In this document: piece by piece, positions 25,846-33,669 of the stretch
Layout: each line of letters begins with the position of its first letter
Position numbering within the stretch: the stretch's first letter is position 1
Source: Cognatishimia sp.
Lineage (GTDB): Bacteria; Pseudomonadota; Alphaproteobacteria; Rhodobacterales; Rhodobacteraceae
Direction of reading: 5' to 3'
Length of the DNA: 37,745 bases
Assembly: GCA_013215215.1 (NCBI GenBank)
Contig: JABSOU010000025.1
Location: 7,936-45,680, forward strand
Notes under the pieces: generated by a model
Told to the model about the DNA's origin: nothing
The model's database searches: none
The model's input: only the letters and a program-made list of their open reading frames with translations
Translations under genes and position numbers: made by a program

Positions 25846-26859
25846 CTACTTAGACACTGGCGCACCTGTGGTCTCACGCTCCACCAGCTTTGCCGGGACC
25901 AAGGTTGTTGACGTCGGCATATCCGGCTCGCGCATACGTTCCAACAAAACGCGCGCAAGTTTTCGACCGAGTTCATAGGGCGAAACAGCCAGTGTCGTCA
26001 GCGGATAGGTCGCATATTTCGCATCCGGGGTGTCGTCAAAGCCGACGACAGAAATCTCGCGCCCCGGGCGCATGCCGACTTGGCCGATGGCGAGGCTTGC
26101 TCCAATCGCAACCATGTCACCATTGCACACAACAGCCGTCACATCCGGATGCTGCTTCATAAGGTCGTGCATAGCTTCAATTCCGGCGGAACGGCTGTCC
26201 TGACAGTCAACAATGTGAATGTCGTCGATCCCGCGCGCATTCAGCGCCTTTCGGCAGCCGTCGATACGTTCCGAACGCACATCCACATTCGCCTCGCCCC
26301 CAAGATAGGCAATCTTTGAGTGACCCAGATCCAATAGATGGTTGGTCGCGGTAAACGTCGCAGCCGCGTTTTCGATGCCGACATGATCGAGCTCGCCGAA
26401 TTCCGGCCGCCTTAGAAAAGTTACGCTCGGCAAACCATGTGTACTTAGCAGGTCAAAGGTCGATTCCGGCGTGTCAGCAGCAGGAACCCAAATCAGCCCC
26501 CCTCTGGAAGACCGAATAAAGGCCTCAAGCTGTTTTCGCTGGCGGACCACATCATCGCGTGCGTCAAGCACCGACAAAAGATAGCCCTCGTCTTCCAGCA
26601 AATCGCTGGCACCGCTGATGATCTCGGCATTGAAGCGGTTTGCGATCTTGTGAATGGACAGGCCAATTTCATGATTGGCACCCGACCGCATAGAAGCCGC
26701 TCTTGCGTCCGGAACGTAGTTTAACTTCTTGGCCGCGGCCTTCACTGAATTTCGGGTAGTCTCAGAAATACGTCCAGTACCACGCAACACCTGACTGGCG
26801 GTCGCGATGGAAACGCCTGCCTGATTTGCGACGTTTGCCAGAGTCGGTTTTTTCGTCAT
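25846..26859 (-). CDS. LacI-family repressor of the neighbouring sugar ABC operon
   Basis: The 337-residue protein begins with a LacI helix-turn-helix and hinge (TLANVANQAGVSIATASQVLRG, residues 6-27) and continues with a periplasmic-binding-like effector domain (IGLSIHKIANRFNAEII, then VVCNGDMVAIGA and VVGFDDTPDAKYATYPLTT). It is divergent from the ABC operon starting at 27185, with a 325-base shared control region holding two copies of an operator-like sequence. It very probably senses the sugar or a breakdown product and represses both directions. The effector is unknown; by context it is a glycoside handled by the operon. Confidence 0.92.
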   Translation of the reverse strand: MTKKPTLANVANQAGVSIATASQVLRGTGRISETTRNSVKAAAKKLNYVPDARAASMRSGANHEIGLSIHKIANRFNAEIISGASDLLEDEGYLLSVLDARDDVVRQRKQLEAFIRSSRGGLIWVPAADTPESTFDLLSTHGLPSVTFLRRPEFGELDHVGIENAAATFTATNHLLDLGHSKIAYLGGEANVDVRSERIDGCRKALNARGIDDIHIVDCQDSRSAGIEAMHDLMKQHPDVTAVVCNGDMVAIGASLAIGQVGMRPGREISVVGFDDTPDAKYATYPLTTLAVSPYELGRKLARVLLERMREPDMPTSTTLVPAKLVERETTGAPVSK

Positions 26860-26896
26860 CTTCTCTGCCTCAATCTCACGAAAATAGGATCAAAAC

Positions 26897-26916
26897 GACA
26901 AAACGTTGTACCATTT
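26897..26916. promoter_or_regulatory. Candidate LacI-type operator, copy 1 (repressor-proximal)
   Basis: AAACGTTGTACCATTT (26901-26916) has the ACGT-type centre of many LacI-family operators. It matches 14 of 16 bases of a second copy at 27020-27035. It lies 42 bases upstream of the repressor's ATG, so it may serve autoregulation. Confidence 0.65.
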
Positions 26917-27007
26917 CACATAAAGTTTTCTATCTTTATTTTCCTTATTAATCAATAATAAAGACTCTGAATCCGCTTCGCATCGAACCTTAGGTCAGAA
27001 TAGACAA

Positions 27008-27037
27008 TTGACTTTGGTTAAACGTTACACCATTTTT
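27008..27037 (+). promoter_or_regulatory. ABC operon promoter with candidate LacI-type operator, copy 2
   Basis: TTGACT (27008-27013) is a good -35. The AT-rich CATTTTT at 27031-27037 is the likely -10 area after 17-18 bases, although it is a poor match. Between them lies GGTTAAACGTTACACC (27016-27031), an imperfect palindrome (12 of 16 positions symmetrical) sharing AAACGTTNNACCATTT with copy 1. A repressor bound between the promoter elements would shut the operon off. Confidence 0.65.
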
Positions 27038-27112
27038 ATCGCGACTTGGCTCCGAGTCGGTTAGGTGCTGCAATTGCACAATTCCACCCGGACCTAAGCA
27101 CGGCATACTTAC

Positions 27113-27145
27113 GGCGCTTGGGAGTGAGCGCCTTTTTGCAAAAAG
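27113..27145 (+). promoter_or_regulatory. Terminator-like hairpin in the leader of the ABC operon
   Basis: GGCGCT (27113-27118) and AGCGCC (27127-27132) pair with an 8-base loop and are followed by TTTTT. The T-run is itself half of a perfect 14-bp palindrome, CTTTTTGCAAAAAG (27132-27145). No gene ends here on this strand, so the hairpin lies in the 5' leader, about 50 bases before the first gene, and could act as an attenuator. Confidence 0.5.
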
Positions 27146-27184
27146 TGGATCGCGCGCATGCGGACCACAGATAGGGAGAGAGGA

Positions 27185-28534
27185 ATGTCCTTTAATTTCA
27201 GACTGGCCGGAGCCGTTTCCGGCCTGGCACTTATTGCATCTGTAAGCGCTGCAGTCGCGCAAGAGATCCGCGTTTGGACGACGGAAACACAGCCTGCGCG
27301 CCTTGAGCGTCAACAGCAAATGGCCGCGGATTACGAGGCGGCATCCGGCGTCAAAGTGGAAATGATCCCCGTTGATGAAGGCGAGTACAGCACGCGTGCA
27401 ACCGCTGCGTTTGCAGCAGGCGACCTTCCTGACGTGATCTACTTCCCCCTTCAGCATGCGCTGCCATGGGTTGAAGCGGGCATTCTGGATGCTGAAGCTG
27501 CGCAAGAAGTTCTTGAGTCCTTGGGCGCAGACACATTTGCACCCGGCGGTGTTGCAATGGCGCAGACTGACGATGGCGTTGCGGGCGTTCCGGTCGATGG
27601 CTGGACCCAAATGGTTGTCTACCGCAAAGATCTCTTTGAAGAAAAAGGCCTTGCCGCACCAACAACATACGCCAACGTTCTGGCTGCGGTTGAGGCATTG
27701 CACAACCCGCCAGAAATGTTCGGCTTTGTGGCCGCAACCAAGGTCGACGAAGGCTTTATGAGCCAGGTTCTGGAACATGTTCTGCTCGCGAACGGCGCGA
27801 CACCGGTGGACGAGAACGGCTTCTCGGGCTTTGACGAAGCGAAAACTGTAGAAGCGCTGGAATTCTACAAGGCGATCGCAGAAGCTTCCCCTCCTGGCGA
27901 GTTGTACTGGAAACAGTCTCGCGAGCTCTACTTCGCGGGCCAAGCGGCGATGATCATCTGGTCTCCGTTCATCATGGACGAACTCGCGGGTCTGCGTGAC
28001 GCAGCGCCTGTGACCATCAACGACGACCCAACTTCGCGCGAGCTGGCGAATGCAACCGGCTTCATTACCAACTTTGCAGGTCCATCCAACCCTGCTGGCG
28101 CAGCATGGGCGGATACGCGTTACTTCGGCATCACTGCAGACGCTGACACCGAGGCCGCACAGGACTTTGTAGAATTTGCAGTCAGCGAAGGGTACCTTGA
28201 TACTCTGGCCATCGCGCCGGAAGGCAAATTCCCAATTCGCAACGGGACAGCTGACAACCCAACGGCCTATATCGACGGTTGGTCCAAACTGGACGTTGGT
28301 GTTGATCGCCGCGCGCCTCTGTCCGAGCTGTATCCGGCTGACGTGATCGCGAACATTGTCTCCGGTCTGGATGTTGGTCAGCGCTGGGGTGTATCCGAGG
28401 GTCAACTGGGCCTCGCATCCAAGATCATCAACAGCCAAGCGATCAACCGTGTGACCCGCGAGTACATCGACGGGACCATCAGCGCGACCGACGCTGTGGC
28501 AAAAATGAATGCGGAACTCTCTGAGCTAGAGTAA
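27185..28534 (+). CDS. Sugar-binding protein of ABC importer (periplasmic, family 1)
   Basis: This 449-residue extracellular solute-binding protein has a signal peptide ending at AAVAQ (mature EIRVWTTETQPARLERQQ). The features are those of the carbohydrate uptake-1 class (MalE/AglE-like): FAAGDLPDVIYFPL near residue 80, GVAGVPVDGWTQMVVYRKDLFE near 130, and QAAMIIWSPFI near 255. I chose ATG 27185, with GGGAGAGAGGA upstream. An ATG at 27158 adds nine charged residues before the signal peptide and has no site. The gene leads an operon with two permeases, a glycoside hydrolase and an ATPase. The ligand is probably a glycoside that the hydrolase can split. Confidence 0.92.
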   Translation: MSFNFRLAGAVSGLALIASVSAAVAQEIRVWTTETQPARLERQQQMAADYEAASGVKVEMIPVDEGEYSTRATAAFAAGDLPDVIYFPLQHALPWVEAGILDAEAAQEVLESLGADTFAPGGVAMAQTDDGVAGVPVDGWTQMVVYRKDLFEEKGLAAPTTYANVLAAVEALHNPPEMFGFVAATKVDEGFMSQVLEHVLLANGATPVDENGFSGFDEAKTVEALEFYKAIAEASPPGELYWKQSRELYFAGQAAMIIWSPFIMDELAGLRDAAPVTINDDPTSRELANATGFITNFAGPSNPAGAAWADTRYFGITADADTEAAQDFVEFAVSEGYLDTLAIAPEGKFPIRNGTADNPTAYIDGWSKLDVGVDRRAPLSELYPADVIANIVSGLDVGQRWGVSEGQLGLASKIINSQAINRVTREYIDGTISATDAVAKMNAELSELE

Positions 28535-28551
28535 CTTTCTCCTCAGAAAAG

Positions 28552-28580
28552 TCAGGCGGCGGCCGATCGTCGCCGCCTGA
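28552..28580 (+). promoter_or_regulatory. Perfect 10-bp stem-loop after the binding-protein gene
   Basis: TCAGGCGGCG (28552-28561) and CGCCGCCTGA (28571-28580) form a perfect 10-bp GC-rich stem with a 9-base loop. No T-run follows. It is in the only sizeable gap (81 bases) inside the operon and fits an mRNA-protecting structure that keeps the binding-protein message in excess, as known for malE-malF in enteric bacteria. Confidence 0.65.
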
Positions 28581-28615
28581 GCCCAAACCAACCTGTTTCT
28601 TTCGGAGATCACGAG

Positions 28616-29860
28616 ATGACGAGTGCTGTGCCACCCACTGGTGCAGGGCCGCTAGCCAAGCGCGAGGCGCGACTGGCCTGGGGCTTGCTGTTCCCTACAA
28701 TCTTCTCTGTATCCCTTGTGGTCATCCTCCCGCTTCTTGCGATCTTCTGGGTGAGCTTCAAGCCCATCGGCCTCGAAGACCTTCGCCCACCTGAAACCGT
28801 CGTGCGCGAACAGCTGCGGGGACGCCCAGCTGAAGCTGGTGATGACGCGACTTTGCGGTACCGGGTGCGCAATTCGAGCCAGAAAGAAATCCTGACTGGC
28901 GTTACAATTTCCGACACGCTTCCAGAAGGTCTCACCATTGTTGCCGTTGATGAACGCTGCACCTTGGATTACCTGTCGCTGTTCTGCGACCTTGGCGATT
29001 TTGAAGGCGGTCAGCGCGAAAACATCGAAATCGATGTGAAAGTCAGCCAGGCCTTTCTGGACGCAGATCCGGACCTAGGCGCGACGCCAACCAAGGCCAC
29101 GGGTCGTGGCGACAATATCCTCACAAATTCAGAGTTCACCCTCGAGAACTTTGCACGCATCTTCGATGGCCGCGAGTTTTGGGCCGTGCTCTATGCCACG
29201 ATGTTTTACACGATAGTGGGCACCGTCGGCGCGCTGGTCGTCGGCCTCTTTGCCGCGCTGCTTTTGAACAAGGAATTCAGAGGCAAGGGTATCGTGCGGG
29301 GGCTTTATCTGTTCCCATATGTGGCGCCCGTCATCGCGGTTGCTTTCTCCTGGGTGACGCTGTTTGACCCCTTTTCAGGCTCGGTTAACGCCTTGCTTGT
29401 GCAGATGGGCGTTGCTGATAGTCCGATCAACTTTTTCGGACAGCGCCCGCAGGCCCTGATCATGGTGACAGTGTTTGAGATCTGGCGCTATTTCCCGCTG
29501 TCCTTCCTGTTCATACTTGCGCGCATGCAGTCCATTGACACCGATATGTATGAGGCGGCGGATATGGATGGGGCCAGCCCGTTTCAGAAATTCTGGTACC
29601 TGAGCCTGCCGATGCTACTTGGAATCCTGAGTGTTCTGTTCCTGCTGCGCTTCATTTGGACGTTTAACAAGTTCGACGACATCTTTTTGCTGACAGGCGG
29701 CAATGCCGGCACACGGACCTTGACCGTCAACGTGTATGAACAGGCCTTCGCGATCTCTAACATTGGTGCAGGCGCGGCGGTGGCTGTCGTGATCTTTGGC
29801 TTCCTGCTGGTCTTTTCAATCTTCTTCTTCAAGTTCATGAGCCGGGAGGAAGGGCTATGA
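28616..29860 (+). CDS. Sugar ABC permease 1 with DUF11-like periplasmic insertion
   Basis: This is the inner-membrane permease of the MalF/UgpA type, 414 residues. TM1 spans about residues 20-47. A roughly 130-residue hydrophilic stretch follows before TM2 near 188. Residues 76-143 (TLRYRVRNSSQKEILTGVTI, then SDTLPEGLTIVAVDERC and CDLGDFEGGQ) match the DUF11 beta-sandwich repeat pattern, including the paired cysteines Cys115 and Cys124. With the usual topology this domain lies in the periplasm, where it could contact the binding protein, as the P2 loop of MalF does. The EAA loop for the ATPase is at 313-332 (EAADMDGASPFQKFWYLSLP). The gene overlaps the next permease by four bases (ATGA). Typical partners without the insertion are about 290-330 residues. 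Confidence 0.9.
   Translation: MTSAVPPTGAGPLAKREARLAWGLLFPTIFSVSLVVILPLLAIFWVSFKPIGLEDLRPPETVVREQLRGRPAEAGDDATLRYRVRNSSQKEILTGVTISDTLPEGLTIVAVDERCTLDYLSLFCDLGDFEGGQRENIEIDVKVSQAFLDADPDLGATPTKATGRGDNILTNSEFTLENFARIFDGREFWAVLYATMFYTIVGTVGALVVGLFAALLLNKEFRGKGIVRGLYLFPYVAPVIAVAFSWVTLFDPFSGSVNALLVQMGVADSPINFFGQRPQALIMVTVFEIWRYFPLSFLFILARMQSIDTDMYEAADMDGASPFQKFWYLSLPMLLGILSVLFLLRFIWTFNKFDDIFLLTGGNAGTRTLTVNVYEQAFAISNIGAGAAVAVVIFGFLLVFSIFFFKFMSREEGL
28841..29044 (+). other. DUF11-like domain inserted in permease 1
   Basis: Residues 76-143 of the permease. The pattern is a beta-rich start, TGVTISDTLPEGL, a cysteine pair nine residues apart, and DLGDFEGGQ, which is the usual order in DUF11 repeats of surface proteins. 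The match is by eye. Confidence 0.7.
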
Positions 29861-31071
29861 GCTCCATGCGCAACGGATATCTGACGGCCGCAATCATCGG
29901 CTGGTTCTGGGCCTTCACGATCGCAATCATTGTCGCTGTCATCATGTCCTTTTCGACAGGCGACCCGTTTCGCCCGTCCTTCTGGTCAAGCCTTGTCCTT
30001 GGCCTGGGTGTCGGCCTGACCACGCTCTTCTTCCGAGACAAACGTCTGCTTTCCTTAGCGTTTTCTGTGGTGGCCGTTATTATAGGCCTTGCAGGCTTTG
30101 GGGCGATCTTGGTTGGCGAGGACGTGTCCCTAACTATGTTGATCGTGGCAAATGTGCTTTTCGCGATCTTCACCGCCTGGCCGCTGCTGGTGATTTTGGA
30201 CAGCCTTGTTCCCGGCCCAGTCGATAAGCACGAATTCGAAGAGACCGTCATCCGCTTTCTCACCGGGTTTGGCTACATCTTCTTTACGACAATCGTGCTT
30301 GTGCCGTTTTACGTCATGGTGATGACCAGTCTGAAGAACCAGCAAGAGCTTTTGCAGAACCCGCTGGACTTCACGATTGATCTGTCAAAGGGGCTGGACC
30401 TGTTCCGCAGCTACTTTGAGCTCTTCGGAGATTTCGGTTTTGGCTCATATCTGTGGACGAGCTTTTACGTTTCGGTGATCACCGTCTTCATCACCCTCGC
30501 CTTCTCAATTCCGGGAGCCTATGCCGTGGCGCGGCTGCGTTTCCGGGGACGTGCCGCCTTTGGACGGTCCATCCTGCTGATCTACATGGTTCCGATGATC
30601 GTCCTCGCCCTGCCCATCTATATCGTGTTTTCGATGACTGGCTTGCGCAACACCATCCTGGGCATCGTGCTGATCTACCCAGTAACGACGATCCCCGTCG
30701 CGCTTTACATGCTGCAAGGCTATTTTCGCGGCCTCCCCGCTGAGGTCGAAGAAGCAGGCCTTATGGACGGGCTATCCCGCCTGGCCGTGATCTGGAAGAT
30801 CACCCTGCCCCTCGCGCTGCCAGCGCTTGCCTCGGTCAGCCTCTACGTCTTCATGATAGCTTGGAACGAATTCCTCCTCGCGCTCATGCTTCTGGACGAT
30901 CCATCGAAATTCACACTGACGCGCGGCGTTGCGTCGTTGAACTCTTCCGAAGTTCCACGACAGCACCTTATGGCCGGCGCAGTGATCGCAACTTTACCAA
31001 TCATGGCCCTTTTCCTTGGACTTGAACGCTTCATGACCAAAGGACTGACCGCAGGGAGTGTCAAAGGATGA
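29857..31071 (+). CDS. Sugar ABC permease 2 with four-helix N-terminal extension
   Basis: This is the second permease, of the MalG/UgpE type. The canonical part covers about residues 130-404: FFTTIVLVPFYVMVMTSLK at the start, VARLRFRG, and an EAA loop at 299-318 (EAGLMDGLSRLAVIWKITLP). Before it stands an extra 130 residues with four hydrophobic segments at about 8-31, 42-58, 64-86 and 92-116. The total is 404 residues instead of roughly 280, and about ten helices rather than six. The overlaps with both neighbours are four bases each, so all three subunits are translationally coupled. The extension might stabilise the enlarged partner permease; that is inference. Confidence 0.9.
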   Translation: MSSMRNGYLTAAIIGWFWAFTIAIIVAVIMSFSTGDPFRPSFWSSLVLGLGVGLTTLFFRDKRLLSLAFSVVAVIIGLAGFGAILVGEDVSLTMLIVANVLFAIFTAWPLLVILDSLVPGPVDKHEFEETVIRFLTGFGYIFFTTIVLVPFYVMVMTSLKNQQELLQNPLDFTIDLSKGLDLFRSYFELFGDFGFGSYLWTSFYVSVITVFITLAFSIPGAYAVARLRFRGRAAFGRSILLIYMVPMIVLALPIYIVFSMTGLRNTILGIVLIYPVTTIPVALYMLQGYFRGLPAEVEEAGLMDGLSRLAVIWKITLPLALPALASVSLYVFMIAWNEFLLALMLLDDPSKFTLTRGVASLNSSEVPRQHLMAGAVIATLPIMALFLGLERFMTKGLTAGSVKG

Positions 31072-32339
31072 GCAACCACGACAACGCCGCACTGGACGCA
31101 CGTGCACGAGATATTCTGATCGCCAATGATCGCGGTGGATATACCATTCCGACCGAGGGTCTCTATCCCTACCAATGGAACTGGGACAGCGCCTTTTGCG
31201 GATGGGGCTTTAGCACCTTCGACGTCGAGCGCGCCTGGCAAGAGTTTGACACGCTGTTTTCGGGCCAATGGCCAAACGGCATGGTGCCGCACATCCTGTT
31301 TCGCCAGAACGACCCAGATTATTTCCCCGGCCCTGATGTCTGGGGCACAGAAGGCATTGGGCCGATCCCATCAGGCGGAATCAGCCAACCGCCAGTCGCA
31401 GCAACCTTTGTGCGCAGCATCTGGGAGCAAAATAAAGATTTTGGAGCAGAACGCGTCGCGGCACTGCTTCCCAAGATCAAAGCCTGGCATGCGTGGTTCA
31501 TTACATGGCGTACCTCAAGCGAAGGTGCCGTGTTCTTGACCCACCCCTGGGAGGCTGGGCGCGACAATAGCCCGGATTGGGACAGCTCTATGGCCATGAT
31601 CAACCCAGAAGGTGTGGGCGAATACTCGCGCCGGGATACCTCGCATGTGGATCCCGCCATGCGCCCGACCAAAGACGAATATGACCGGTATTTGTGGCTG
31701 GTCTATCGCGGGCGCGAACGTCGCTGGAACGAAGAGGAACTCTCCAGAGATCGCCCCTTCATGGTCGCAGATCCAACCCTCACCTTCATCCTGCTGCGCG
31801 CGAACAAAGACCTCTCGTTCATGATGAACGCCATGGGGATGGACACATCCGAAGTCGACGCTTGGTCCGCGCGGCTCATGGATGGCGCGCAGTCGTTGCG
31901 CAACCCGGACACTGGCCTGTTTAACGCAATCAACCTGCGCTCGGGCGAACACACCGGCCACGTCACCTCGGCGACCTTCTTGGTGTGGTATGCGGGCATG
32001 GAGGATCAAGCCTCTCTCGAGGCGATCCGTCAGGAGCTGGCCAATAACACCTACCCTATTCCGAGTCTCGCAAAAACGTCGCCGTTGTTTGACGGCATGC
32101 GCTATTGGCGCGGACCAACCTGGGCCATCATGAATGCGCTGATTGGCATTGGACTACGGGACATGGGCCATGAAGACGAAGCGGAGACGCTGCGCATTCG
32201 GACACGTGCCTTGATCGCGGAACACGGTTTTGCGGAGTATTTCCACCCAGAGACAGGCACGCCTGCCGGGGGCGGCACATTTTCCTGGACTGCCGCGGTT
32301 TGGCTCGCTTGGGCGTCATCTTCAGTAGGAGACAAATAA
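31068..32339 (+). CDS. GH63-like glycoside hydrolase (glucosylglycerate/mannosylglycerate hydrolase type)
   Basis: This 423-residue (alpha/alpha)6-barrel hydrolase has no signal peptide, so it is cytoplasmic. Motifs include [20 protein letters not shown] near residue 20, [11 protein letters not shown] near 68, [16 protein letters not shown] with the candidate general acid Asp166, and [14 protein letters not shown] with the candidate base Glu390, then FSWTAA. This set resembles the GH63 hydrolases that split glucosylglycerate or mannosylglycerate. It sits inside an ABC importer operon, with four-base and one-base overlaps to its neighbours, so its substrate is very probably the imported compound. 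Other alpha-glycosidase activities of the same fold remain possible. Confidence 0.8.
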   Translation: MSNHDNAALDARARDILIANDRGGYTIPTEGLYPYQWNWDSAFCGWGFSTFDVERAWQEFDTLFSGQWPNGMVPHILFRQNDPDYFPGPDVWGTEGIGPIPSGGISQPPVAATFVRSIWEQNKDFGAERVAALLPKIKAWHAWFITWRTSSEGAVFLTHPWEAGRDNSPDWDSSMAMINPEGVGEYSRRDTSHVDPAMRPTKDEYDRYLWLVYRGRERRWNEEELSRDRPFMVADPTLTFILLRANKDLSFMMNAMGMDTSEVDAWSARLMDGAQSLRNPDTGLFNAINLRSGEHTGHVTSATFLVWYAGMEDQASLEAIRQELANNTYPIPSLAKTSPLFDGMRYWRGPTWAIMNALIGIGLRDMGHEDEAETLRIRTRALIAEHGFAEYFHPETGTPAGGGTFSWTAAVWLAWASSSVGDK

Positions 32340-33385
32340 TGGGCGCGATCGAATTGAAAGCCGTCGAAAAATGGTACGGCGAGCTTCAGGTCATAAAAGG
32401 CATTGACCTGGATATCAAAGACGGTGAGTTCATCATTTTTGTCGGCCCCTCGGGTTGCGGCAAATCCACGTTGCTCAGAATGATCGGCGGGTTGGAAGAG
32501 ACGTCACGCGGTGCGATTGTTCTGGACGGCACGGACGTCACGGATCAGCCACCGTCAAAACGTGGCCTGTCCATGGTGTTCCAATCCTACGCGCTCTATC
32601 CGCATATGTCTGTGCGTGACAATATGGGCTTTAGCCTGAAAACCGCGGGCGCGCCGAAGTCAGAAATCAAAGAAAAAGTCGAAGAAGCCGCAAGGGTTCT
32701 GAAACTAGAGCCCCTTCTGAACCGGCGCCCCAAAGACATGTCGGGGGGCCAACGTCAGCGTGTTGCAATCGGGCGTTCGATCGTGCGGGCCCCAACTGCG
32801 TTTTTGTTTGATGAGCCCCTGTCCAATCTTGATGCTGCCCTGCGCGTAGACATGCGTCTAGAGATCGCGAAACTTCACCGGTCTCTGGAAACAACAATGA
32901 TCTACGTCACCCACGATCAGGTCGAAGCTATGACGCTGGCGGATCGGATTGTCGTGCTGGACGCAGGCCAAATTGCGCAGGTCGGCACACCAAGAGAGCT
33001 TTACAATTCCCCGGCGAACTTGTTTGTGGCGCAGTTCATTGGGTCTCCGAAGATGAACGTGATGGGCTGTTCCTTCAGCGGATCAGACTACCAACTTGAG
33101 GGCGCTCGCGGTGGCACATACGCAGGATCAGGCCAGCCCGCCCATGTCGGCATCCGTCCGGAACATATAGATTTCTGCGACGTTGGCGCAGGGCAATGCG
33201 ACGGCGAGGTTGAAGTCGTCGAATACCTCGGCGCCGATTGCTTTGTGTTCGTCAATTGCGGGCCGCTGGGCGTACTGAACGTGCGTGTCGGTGGCGGGGA
33301 AACCTACGACGTTGGCCAAAAGGTCGGACTGTCTTTCCAATCAGATCACGTCCACTTTTTTGACTCGGATGGATCTGCAGTCTGA
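32339..33385 (+). CDS. Sugar ABC transporter ATPase (MalK/UgpC type)
   Basis: This ATPase subunit powers import through the two permeases. It is 348 residues from the ATG at 32339, which shares one base with the hydrolase stop (TAATG) and has AGGAG seven bases upstream. Walker [10 protein letters not shown] is at 36-44, the Q-loop at [15 protein letters not shown], signature SGGQRQ at 135-140, Walker B FLFDEP at 155-160 and the switch His192. The C-terminal part (from about 235) is a TOBE-type regulatory domain with [10 protein letters not shown]. It is the last gene of the operon. The roughly 350-residue size and TOBE domain are standard for ATPases of this carbohydrate class. Confidence 0.95.
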   Translation: MGAIELKAVEKWYGELQVIKGIDLDIKDGEFIIFVGPSGCGKSTLLRMIGGLEETSRGAIVLDGTDVTDQPPSKRGLSMVFQSYALYPHMSVRDNMGFSLKTAGAPKSEIKEKVEEAARVLKLEPLLNRRPKDMSGGQRQRVAIGRSIVRAPTAFLFDEPLSNLDAALRVDMRLEIAKLHRSLETTMIYVTHDQVEAMTLADRIVVLDAGQIAQVGTPRELYNSPANLFVAQFIGSPKMNVMGCSFSGSDYQLEGARGGTYAGSGQPAHVGIRPEHIDFCDVGAGQCDGEVEVVEYLGADCFVFVNCGPLGVLNVRVGGGETYDVGQKVGLSFQSDHVHFFDSDGSAV

Positions 33386-33608
33386 AAAGAGCGACGTGCC
33401 GTGCATTGCTGCCTTGGCCCAAAGAGTAGATCGCATCCGCAATAGGTTACAGAATTAGAAACGCTAACGTCGTTGCTTGCGATAGTTTGGATGGATGCAA
33501 GCCATCCAGCCATCTCGCCGTTACAATCCAGCTTTGCTAGATACAAATGTCCCATCCACCTACCCGATTTTGATACCTTGCCCTTCGGAATAGGCACAAT
33601 GCGCCTTG

Positions 33609-33660
33609 AATGGCTTTGATAGGTTTTGCAGGCACTCTGCACTCAGACCTCAAAGCCATT
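33609..33660 (+). promoter_or_regulatory. Long imperfect hairpin before the type I secretion genes
   Basis: AATGGCTTTG (33609-33618) pairs with CAAAGCCATT (33651-33660). After a two-base bulge AGGT (33621-33624) pairs with ACCT (33647-33650). An inner TGCAG/CTGCA stem closes the loop. It ends nine bases before the chosen start of the exporter gene, so it could be a leader structure or an extended operator. Confidence 0.45.
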
Positions 33661-33669
33661 TCAAAAGTC

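Noticed and set aside
26934..26963. AT-rich inverted repeat CTTTATT and AATAAAG in the LacI/ABC control region as another XylR-type site
   Set aside because: The spacer is 16 bases instead of 7 and the core differs from the xyl operators; it is probably AT-rich promoter DNA.
26990..28438. 482-codon minus-strand frame opposite the sugar-binding protein
   Set aside because: It has an odd composition rich in Cys, Arg and His, and no domain, while the plus strand is a clear binding protein with signal peptide and ribosome site.
33488..33508. 7-bp hairpin (TGGATGG and CCATCCA) after the ABC operon as a terminator
   Set aside because: No T-run follows on either strand and the stem is short, so a terminator call is not supported.
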